Shown piece after piece: positions 1 to 5,071 of a stretch of DNA of 8,336 bases (the stretch's first letter is position 1; every line of letters starts with the position of its first letter). The notes under the pieces were generated by a model, which saw only the letters and a list, made by a program, of their open reading frames with translations, did no database searches and was not told the DNA's origin. The position numbers and the translations under genes were made by a program. The stretch is from an uncultured Clostridia bacterium (GTDB lineage Bacteria; Bacillota; Clostridia; Oscillospirales; CAG-382): NCBI GenBank assembly GCA_905235695.1, contig CAJOMW010000051.1, forward strand, positions 1 through 8,336, in the 5' to 3' direction.

Positions 1-1
1 G

Positions 2-106
2 GCGTATCTGTTTTTCACGAAAAACAAGAGCGGCACGGCAAAGACTTTTTCAAAGCAAGCGGTGCTTATGACTGCGGCGCTCGTCTGCTTTTTCCAAAGT
101 ACTTGA
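2..106 (+). CDS. possible C-terminal end of a membrane protein (5' end outside window)
   Basis: One forward frame is open from the window edge to TGA at 104-106 and gives 34 residues: a short basic, polar stretch (FFTKNKSG) followed by a hydrophobic run (LMTAALVCFF) and a very short tail. This would fit a last transmembrane helix. Codon choice (ctg, gcg, aag, ggc) resembles the genes downstream. Another frame is also open, to TAA at 211-213, but it crosses the AT-rich promoter and leader, so I prefer this one. The fragment is too short to identify a family. The stop codon lies inside the -35 box of the next promoter, so the two transcription units are packed tightly. I see no terminator between them. 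Confidence 0.35.
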   Translation, partial: AYLFFTKNKSGTAKTFSKQAVLMTAALVCFFQST

Positions 107-131
107 AAAAAAATAAATTACGTGGTATAAT
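103..131 (+). promoter_or_regulatory. strong housekeeping (sigma-A type) promoter
   Basis: The -35 box is TTGAAA (103-108), the spacer is 17 bp, and the -10 box is TATAAT (126-131). The -10 is preceded by TG plus one base (123-125), an extended -10. The -35 matches 5 of 6 consensus bases and the -10 matches 6 of 6. Transcription would start near 138, giving a leader of about 107 nt before the ATG at 245. It would drive the DUF4364 and Toprim genes. This is one of the best promoters in the window, so the pair is probably expressed constitutively at a fair level. Confidence 0.8.
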
Positions 132-144
132 ATACGCAGAAAAA

Positions 145-214
145 TTGCTTTGCAAGCAAGCGTTTTTGCTCATGGTGTTATATAAGCAGAAAGATTTGCA
201 CATGGTATTATAAG
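145..214 (+). repeat. leader with a small hairpin and an imperfect 20-22 bp direct repeat
   Basis: The leader contains the inverted repeat TTGCTT / AAGCAA (145-150 and 154-159, loop TGC). Two direct-repeat copies follow, 30 bp apart: TTTGCTCATGGTGTTATATAAG core (165-186) and TTTGCACATGGTATTATAAG (195-214). The copies differ by two substitutions and a 2-bp indel. They lie downstream of the predicted start of transcription and upstream of the ribosome binding site. They could be paired binding sites for a regulator or just a local duplication; the sequence does not decide. An ATG in each copy opens a 13-codon frame (172-213), but it has no ribosome binding site. Confidence 0.55.
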
Positions 215-244
215 TGTAAGATAACTCCTTGAAAGGGTGATCCC

Positions 245-775
245 ATGCTTAAGAAAAATGAAGAGGTAAAAACTCTCATACTCGTTATAATGGAACATCT
301 CGGAGAGCCGCAGGAGCCGGGCGACGTGATAAGTGCGGTGTGCGGCACCGATATGGCCGACATAAACGACGTATCCGACGCTTTTGAAGAAATGACCGGA
401 GGCGGTCTTATTAAGGTGTTTAAGAACGGCGAAAAAGAGCTGTGCGCTCTCAGCGAAAATGCGCTTCACATTCTTCCGGAGCTTCGCTCGCTACTCTCAA
501 GGGGAACCGCCGAGGAAGCGATAAGAAAAGCGGATCGCTTTTTCAACGCCGAGAAGAGCGGAACGCAGTACTATTCCAAAATAGAAAAGGCGGACGGCAA
601 GTTTACGCTCTGCATAGGTGAGATGTCGGACGGAACGGAAAGGTGCAAGGTCTGCACGGTTTTTGACGACGAAAAGCAGGCGGTGCTCGCAAAGAAGCGC
701 TTTGACGAGAACGAGGGGCATATAATCGGCACGATAAAGGCGCTCGTGACGGGAAACGCCGACTACATACCGTAA
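245..775 (+). CDS. DUF4364 family protein, predicted winged-helix DNA-binding type
   Basis: A 176-residue soluble protein with no signal peptide or membrane segment. Residues 1-75 look like a winged helix: helices around EVKTLILVIMEHLG and DVSDAFEEMTGGGLI, then a beta-hairpin (LIKVFKNGEKELCALSENA), the pattern seen in DUF4364 proteins of Clostridia. Residues 75-105 form a charged helix (LRSLLSRGTAEEAIRKADRFF). The rest alternates strands and a helix, as in the family's C-terminal half. The length fits the family (about 170-180 residues). The start at 245 is supported by AAGGGTGATC just upstream (233-242), a good anti-SD match. No biochemical function is known to me; a transcriptional role is inferred from the fold only. 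It is cotranscribed with the Toprim gene one base downstream. The family call rests on pattern recall, not a search. Confidence 0.75.
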   Translation: MLKKNEEVKTLILVIMEHLGEPQEPGDVISAVCGTDMADINDVSDAFEEMTGGGLIKVFKNGEKELCALSENALHILPELRSLLSRGTAEEAIRKADRFFNAEKSGTQYYSKIEKADGKFTLCIGEMSDGTERCKVCTVFDDEKQAVLAKKRFDENEGHIIGTIKALVTGNADYIP

Positions 776-776
776 A

Positions 777-1343
777 ATGGAGAAGCTGAAGATAAGCCGG
801 GCTGTGCTCGTCGAGGGAAAATACGACAAGATGAAGCTTTCGGAGGTGCTCGACGCCGTTATCATAACAACGGACGGGTTTGCTGTTTTCAACAACGAGC
901 AAAAGAAGGAAATGCTCCGAAGGATAGCGGAAGCAAGCGGTCTTGTGATACTTACGGACAGCGATCCGGCAGGATTTGTTATAAGAAACAAGCTGAAGGG
1001 TATATTGCCTAAAGACAAGGTTATAAACGTCTACGCCCCGGCAATTTTCGGAAAAGAGCCGAGAAAGAGAGAGCCGTCAAAGGCAGGGATCATCGGGGTT
1101 GAGGGAATCGACGCAAAGGTGCTTGCCGAAACCTTTGAGAGATACGGAGTAGTCTGTGAAAACAGCGGCAATGAACCTCAAAGAAAGGCATATACTAAGC
1201 TCGATCTCTACGAGGCCGGACTTTCCGGGCAGGCGGACAGCAGGCGTAAGCGGAGAGAATACTGCGAAAAGAACGGCTTGCCGCAAGAAATGACGGCAAA
1301 CGCACTGCTCGAGGCGATAAATCTGCTGGGACTTGAGTTATAA
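777..1343 (+). CDS. Toprim/DUF4093 protein related to ribonuclease M5
   Basis: A 188-residue protein with an N-terminal Toprim domain. The first acidic motif is LVEGKYDK (Glu13) and the second is LTDSDPAG (Asp61, Asp63), the metal-binding Glu and DxD of Toprim nucleases. TTDGF (31-35) lies between them, where RNase M5 has a related motif. The C-terminal half carries GIIGVEG and DLYEAGLSG followed by a basic RRKRREYC helix. These align with GIGVEH and DLIHAGLIGG of Bacillus subtilis RnmV (186 residues) as I remember it. RNase M5 matures 5S rRNA precursors with help from ribosomal protein L18. Whether this paralogue does the same is not shown: rnmV normally sits beside ksgA, which is absent here. 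The ATG follows the upstream stop by one base and has no clear ribosome binding site of its own. A frame stop at 747 excludes much earlier starts, so translational coupling is likely. Confidence 0.85.
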   Translation: MEKLKISRAVLVEGKYDKMKLSEVLDAVIITTDGFAVFNNEQKKEMLRRIAEASGLVILTDSDPAGFVIRNKLKGILPKDKVINVYAPAIFGKEPRKREPSKAGIIGVEGIDAKVLAETFERYGVVCENSGNEPQRKAYTKLDLYEAGLSGQADSRRKRREYCEKNGLPQEMTANALLEAINLLGLEL

Positions 1344-1372
1344 TTTGAATTGAACTCCCTCTTAAAGTCTTA

Positions 1373-1390
1373 AAAGAGCCTCAGCTCTTT
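1373..1390 (+). other. hairpin upstream of the terminator
   Basis: AAAGAGC (1373-1379) pairs perfectly with GCTCTTT (1384-1390) around the loop CTCA. No T-run follows, so it is not itself a standard terminator. CTCTT at 1359-1363 could instead pair with AAGAG at 1374-1378, which would exclude this hairpin. It lies between the stop of the Toprim gene and the terminator, and may protect the mRNA 3' end. Confidence 0.5.
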
Positions 1391-1400
1391 AGCTCAAAAC

Positions 1401-1430
1401 AAAGGCGCCTCAAAGGTGTCTTTATTTTTT
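1401..1430 (+). terminator. intrinsic terminator of the DUF4364-Toprim unit
   Basis: AAAGGCGCC (1401-1409) and GGTGTCTTT (1415-1423) form a 9-bp stem with two G-U pairs and the loop TCAAA. The T-rich tract TTTATTTTTT (1421-1430) overlaps and follows the 3' arm. This is a standard Rho-independent terminator about 58 bp after the stop of the Toprim gene. It separates this unit from the ATPase gene. Confidence 0.85.
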
Positions 1431-1450
1431 GTCTATAATTTTACATTAAG

Positions 1451-1480
1451 TTAACGACTTATGCCATAAAGTATTATAAT
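1451..1480 (+). promoter_or_regulatory. probable promoter of the DUF815 ATPase gene
   Basis: A perfect -10 box TATAAT (1475-1480) lies in AT-rich DNA. The best -35 candidate is TTAACG (1451-1456), 4 of 6 consensus bases with an 18-bp spacer. Transcription would start near 1487 and give a leader of about 43 nt. The ribosome binding site is GAGGT (1518-1522), 7 bases before the ATG at 1530. The -10 is convincing and the -35 weak. Confidence 0.55.
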
Positions 1481-1529
1481 ATATTATATATACTTAAATT
1501 GCGGCAAATTTTTCATCGAGGTACAAAAC

Positions 1530-2714
1530 ATGAACGACAGCATTTCATTAAAACTGCACACGCTCGTTATTTTCAGAAACATATTGAAAGATAACGTAAT
1601 ATCGAGTCTGCTCTCCCTCTCGGATGCAAGCAGCGGCGACAAGGTCGCTCTCGCTGACGCTTACAGCGCATTTGCCGCAAGCGTATACGAGGCAGGAGGC
1701 AACTTCTCACAGCATCTGTTGAAGTTAGTCCTTGAGGACGAAAACGTATATACCGACTCAATAATCAAGGGGTGCGGCGACGCTTCTCTTCTCGGCGCTC
1801 AGCTGAAAAATGAGCTTACATCTCTTTCGGAAATTGCGCTGTTTGACGGAAGCGAATACGCATCGGCTCTGCCGGGTACCGCTCTTGCGCACTGGAATAC
1901 CGAAAAGATTGATTTTGCGTCTGTGTATACCGAGAGAATGAAGAACATATCAAAGACAGGCGTCGGCATATTTTCAAAATACAACGTATTCCTGCTCGAC
2001 GAGACGGGCGCTCTCGTTCCCGTAAAGAATCCCGACACGCAGTCGCTCGAAGACCTGTACGGATACGAAGCAGAGAAGAAAAAGGTCATTGCGAACACTC
2101 TCGCACTGATAGAGGGGGGTCCGGCAAACAACGTCCTTCTCTACGGCGACGCCGGAACCGGAAAGAGCAGTACGGTCAAAGCTGTGGCAAACAGATACGC
2201 AGACAGCGGACTCAGGCTTATCGAAGTCAAAAAGAACAGGCTTCACCTCCTGCCCTCCCTTCTCGATGAGCTGTCCGAAAATCCTCTTAAATTCATTCTC
2301 TTTATAGACGACCTCACCTTTGCGAGCGACGATAAGGATTTTACCGCACTAAAAGCAATCCTCGAGGGCGGAGTAAATTCGAGGGGAAGCAACGTGCTCA
2401 TATACGCCACCACCAACCACCGCCATCTTGTCAGGGAAACATCGTCCGACAGAGTCGGCGACGAGATAAGCATAGGCGACAAGCTGCAGGAAACGCTCAG
2501 CCTTTCCGCACGTTTCGGACTTATAATCACGTTCCTGCGCCCCGACAAGGAGCTGTACACCGACATAGTATGCCGTCTTGCTGACAAGGCAGGAATAGTT
2601 ATGGACAGAGACACGCTTATAACAATGGCGGAAGCGCATGCGATAAGGAGCGGCGGAAGAAATCCGAGGACGGCAAAGCAATTTATAGATCTTCTGTCAT
2701 CCGAGGTTTTATAA
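1530..2714 (+). CDS. DUF815 family AAA+ ATPase
   Basis: A 394-residue predicted cytoplasmic ATPase. The Walker A loop is GDAGTGKSS (206-214, Lys212) and Walker B is LFIDD (257-261). A sensor-1-like segment follows as IYATTNHRHLV, then the family-typical LSARFGL and a C-terminal GGRNPRTAKQFI, whose arginines probably act as sensor 2. These features in this order identify the DUF815 group (COG2607, predicted AAA+ ATPase). Residues 1-180 are a poorly conserved helical region that may bind a partner or substrate. There is no membrane segment. The cellular role and substrate are unknown to me; AAA+ proteins use ATP to remodel proteins or nucleoprotein complexes. The gene appears single, with its own promoter, a terminator before it and a 128-bp gap after it. 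It occupies the place where cdsA and dxr usually precede rseP. Confidence 0.9.
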   Translation: MNDSISLKLHTLVIFRNILKDNVISSLLSLSDASSGDKVALADAYSAFAASVYEAGGNFSQHLLKLVLEDENVYTDSIIKGCGDASLLGAQLKNELTSLSEIALFDGSEYASALPGTALAHWNTEKIDFASVYTERMKNISKTGVGIFSKYNVFLLDETGALVPVKNPDTQSLEDLYGYEAEKKKVIANTLALIEGGPANNVLLYGDAGTGKSSTVKAVANRYADSGLRLIEVKKNRLHLLPSLLDELSENPLKFILFIDDLTFASDDKDFTALKAILEGGVNSRGSNVLIYATTNHRHLVRETSSDRVGDEISIGDKLQETLSLSARFGLIITFLRPDKELYTDIVCRLADKAGIVMDRDTLITMAEAHAIRSGGRNPRTAKQFIDLLSSEVL

Positions 2715-2720
2715 GCTGTT

Positions 2721-2749
2721 CTGTCTGAATAAAATGTATTATTCGGCAG
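2721..2749 (+). other. intergenic hairpin between the ATPase gene and rseP
   Basis: CTG(T)CTGAATAA (2721-2732) pairs with TTATTCGGCAG (2739-2749) around a 6-nt loop, with one bulged T and one G-T pair. It begins 7 bases after the ATPase stop. No T-run follows, so it is at best a weak terminator; it may stabilise the ATPase mRNA or mark a processing site. I found no convincing promoter in the remaining bases before rseP. Confidence 0.45.
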
Positions 2750-2842
2750 AAAATATACTTTGCACTTCTGCCTTATGAACATCTACCGGAAAGCCTAACT
2801 CATCTCTTTTTGGCTTATCCGAAGGAAGGAACGGTCATAATC

Positions 2843-3904
2843 ATGCTGAAAACAGCACTATATATTTTACTCGGCATATTCATGTTCGGGATAATCATAT
2901 TTATCCACGAGCTCGGGCATTTTCTGACGGCAAAAGCTTTCAAGGTCGGAATAAACGAATTTGCCATAGGCATGGGGCCGAAATTGTTCTCCAAAAAGGG
3001 CAAGGACGGTGTTCTGTACTCTCTGAGGCTCATCCCAATGGGCGGATATGTAAGCATGGTCGGAGAGGACGAGGACTCGGACGACGAAAACGCTTTCTGC
3101 AACAAAAAGGTGTGGCAGAGGATAATAATTGTCGCGGCAGGCGCAGTTATGAATATCATTCTCGGGGTTTTGCTGATAGGACTTATAACCTGCTTTACGA
3201 AAGAAATATATTCCACTACGATAGAGGGCTTCAACGTAGTTGACGAGAACGGAGACTACGTATACTACGAAGAAATAAACGGGCTGAGAGTCGGCGACAC
3301 GGTGCTGAAGGTCGGCAAAAGGAATATACACATACGCGAAGATTTGCTGTACGAAGTTATGATGCTTAGCGATGAGGAGACCGATATAACCGTCCTGAGG
3401 GACGGCGAAATGACGGTAGTTCCCGGTATAAAGTTCCACACGATTACCGAGAACGGCATAACTCTCGGAAACGCCGGATATATACGCATGACAAAGCTCG
3501 ACAAGAATATCATTACGGTTACAAAGCAGGCGATATACGAGTCTGCCGCAACTCTGAAAATGCTCTGGGCGACTATTGTCAACACCGTAAAAGGAAAATA
3601 CGGCACGAAGGCGCTTTCCGGACCGGTCGGAGTTATAGAGCAGGTACAGGAGACCGCGTCTTACGGATTTGATTCGCTTGTGTTTTTAATGGCGATAATC
3701 ACGCTGAACGTCGGGATATTCAATCTTCTCCCCCTTCCCGCCCTCGACGGCGGAAGGCTGTTCTTCATGCTTATAGAGCTGATAATTGGCAGACCGGTAA
3801 ATCCGAAATACGAGGGTTACGTCCACGCTGTGGGAATGATACTTCTCTTAGGACTGATGGTATTCGTTACGTACAATGACATAGTACGTATTTTTACAAA
3901 ATAA
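2843..3904 (+). CDS. rseP: RIP metalloprotease RseP (site-2 protease)
   Basis: A 353-residue membrane-embedded zinc protease (M50 family) that cleaves substrates within the membrane, typically anti-sigma factors and signal peptide remnants; RasP is the B. subtilis counterpart. The zinc and catalytic motif HELGH is at 22-26, in the first transmembrane helix. The second zinc-ligand motif NLLPLPALDGG is at 294-304 (Asp302). A second helix lies near 96-115 (AAGAVMNIILGVLLIGLITC), then a PDZ domain near 120-200 (GLRVGDTVLKVGKRNI), and the C-terminal helix is around GMILLLGLMVFV. The length is typical of clostridial members. I chose the ATG at 2843 because GAAGGAAGGA (2821-2830) precedes it; a TTG at 2810 would add 11 residues without a ribosome binding site. 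ispG follows after 19 bases, so the two are cotranscribed. Its neighbour dxr is missing upstream. Confidence 0.96.
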   Translation: MLKTALYILLGIFMFGIIIFIHELGHFLTAKAFKVGINEFAIGMGPKLFSKKGKDGVLYSLRLIPMGGYVSMVGEDEDSDDENAFCNKKVWQRIIIVAAGAVMNIILGVLLIGLITCFTKEIYSTTIEGFNVVDENGDYVYYEEINGLRVGDTVLKVGKRNIHIREDLLYEVMMLSDEETDITVLRDGEMTVVPGIKFHTITENGITLGNAGYIRMTKLDKNIITVTKQAIYESAATLKMLWATIVNTVKGKYGTKALSGPVGVIEQVQETASYGFDSLVFLMAIITLNVGIFNLLPLPALDGGRLFFMLIELIIGRPVNPKYEGYVHAVGMILLLGLMVFVTYNDIVRIFTK

Positions 3905-3923
3905 TGCAGAAAGGCGATATTCT

Positions 3924-4994
3924 ATGGAAAGAAGAAAAAGCCGCGAAGTCAAAATCGGAAACGTAAAAATAGGCGCCGGTAATCCCATTGCCGTCCAGTC
4001 CATGACGTTCACAAAGACGTCGGACAAAGAAGCTACGCTGAGGCAGATAAAGCAGCTCGAGGAGGCAGGCTGTGATATAGTGCGCTTTTCGGTGCCGGAC
4101 GAGGACTGCGCAAAGAGCGTGCCCTATCTGAAGGAGCACGCAAATATACCGCTCGTAGCGGACATACACTTCAACTACCGTCTCGCGCTGAAGTGTGCGG
4201 AATACGGGATAGACAAGATAAGGATAAATCCCGGCAATATAGGGGACGACGACAGAGTCAGGGCTGTGGCGGACGAGTGCAGGAAGCGAAACATTCCCAT
4301 ACGCATAGGCGTAAACGGCGGCTCGCTCGAAAAGCACATTCTCGCAAAATACGGCTCTCCCACCCCCGAAGCTCTCTGCGAGAGCGCACTTTACCACGTT
4401 TCCCTGCTCGAAAAATTTGATTTTCACGACATAGTCGTCTCGATAAAGTCATCAGACGTACATACTACGATAGAAGCGAACAGGCTGTTTGCAGAGAGGA
4501 CTGATTATCCTTTGCATCTCGGCGTCACCGAAGCCGGAACAGAGCGTATGGGGCTGATAAAGTCAAGCATAGGTCTCGGCTCTCTGCTCTCGGACGGAAT
4601 AGGCGACACGATGAGGGTATCGCTGTCGGACGACGTGGTAAAGGAAGTAAATGCGGCGAAGGATATACTCTCGGCGCTGGGACTTAGGCGAGGTGTGCGC
4701 GTCATATCCTGCCCTACCTGCTCGAGGTGCAATATAAACGTCTTTGAGAACGCAAAAAAGATAGAAGAGATATTCCGCGGAAAAGACATGGATCTCAGCA
4801 TTGCGGTAATGGGCTGTGCGGTAAACGGTCCGGGCGAAGCGAGAGAGGCGGACATAGGCGTTGCCGGAGGTGACGGCTCCGCTCTGCTCTTCCGCCATGG
4901 AGAAATAGTCGGGAGCATAGACGCGGACAAGATATTCGAGGTGCTCGTTTCCGAAGCGGAAAAGATTGCCGAGGCTAAAAAAGCAGAAATTTAA
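3924..4994 (+). CDS. ispG: 4-hydroxy-3-methylbut-2-en-1-yl diphosphate synthase (IspG/GcpE)
   Basis: A 356-residue cytoplasmic iron-sulfur enzyme of the MEP pathway. It reductively opens the ring of methylerythritol cyclodiphosphate to form HMBPP, the penultimate step toward IPP and DMAPP. The N-terminal TIM-barrel part carries PIAVQSMT, VADIHFNYRLAL, KIRINPGNIG and RIGVNGGSLE. The C-terminal part binds the 4Fe-4S cluster through Cys263 and Cys266 (SCPTC), Cys298 and Glu305 (MGCAVNGPGE), equivalent to E. coli C270, C273, C305 and E312. A further cysteine, Cys269, follows in CPTCSRC, where E. coli has Gln; it is not an expected ligand. The length and single-chain layout are of the usual short bacterial type. 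The ATG follows an AAAGG ribosome binding site (3910-3914) and lies 19 bases after rseP. The electron donor is presumably flavodoxin or ferredoxin; neither gene is in the window. Confidence 0.97.
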   Translation: MERRKSREVKIGNVKIGAGNPIAVQSMTFTKTSDKEATLRQIKQLEEAGCDIVRFSVPDEDCAKSVPYLKEHANIPLVADIHFNYRLALKCAEYGIDKIRINPGNIGDDDRVRAVADECRKRNIPIRIGVNGGSLEKHILAKYGSPTPEALCESALYHVSLLEKFDFHDIVVSIKSSDVHTTIEANRLFAERTDYPLHLGVTEAGTERMGLIKSSIGLGSLLSDGIGDTMRVSLSDDVVKEVNAAKDILSALGLRRGVRVISCPTCSRCNINVFENAKKIEEIFRGKDMDLSIAVMGCAVNGPGEAREADIGVAGGDGSALLFRHGEIVGSIDADKIFEVLVSEAEKIAEAKKAEI

Positions 4995-5017
4995 GACTTA
5001 TTTCTTAAGTAAAGTTT

Positions 5018-5041
5018 TTGGGACGCTGCTTATGTTACAAT
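5018..5041 (+). promoter_or_regulatory. possible extended -10 promoter in front of polC
   Basis: TACAAT (5036-5041) matches 5 of 6 bases of the -10 consensus and has TG one base upstream (5033-5034), an extended -10. No good -35 lies at 16-18 bp; TTGGGA (5018-5023) is too close. Transcription would start near 5048, about 20 nt before the polC ATG. It could give polC expression additional to read-through from rseP-ispG. Confidence 0.4.
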
Positions 5042-5055
5042 TTCCAAAAACATAC

Positions 5056-5071
5056 AAAGGAGATACAAATG
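5056..5071 (+). promoter_or_regulatory. strong polC ribosome binding site and start codon
   Basis: AAAGGAGAT (5056-5064) lies 6-7 bases upstream of ATG 5069-5071, the best Shine-Dalgarno in the window. It marks the natural start of polC. However, the ATG opens a different frame from the PolC body and reads MPAKSFCEKFGKYENTKEK before TAA at 5126-5128. This site is therefore the main evidence that a base is missing just downstream. Confidence 0.8.

Noticed and set aside
172..213. 13-codon frame in the leader as a possible leader peptide
   Set aside because: No ribosome binding site precedes it, and both ATGs come from the direct repeat. There is no run of regulatory codons.
2760..2788. TTGCAC at 2760-2765 as the -35 box of an rseP promoter
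   Set aside because: At 16-18 bp downstream there is no TATAAT-like sequence.
2810..2842. TTG start for rseP, adding 11 residues
   Set aside because: It has no ribosome binding site, and the added residues (MAYPKEGTVII) do not resemble RseP N-termini. ATG 2843 has a purine-rich site at good distance.
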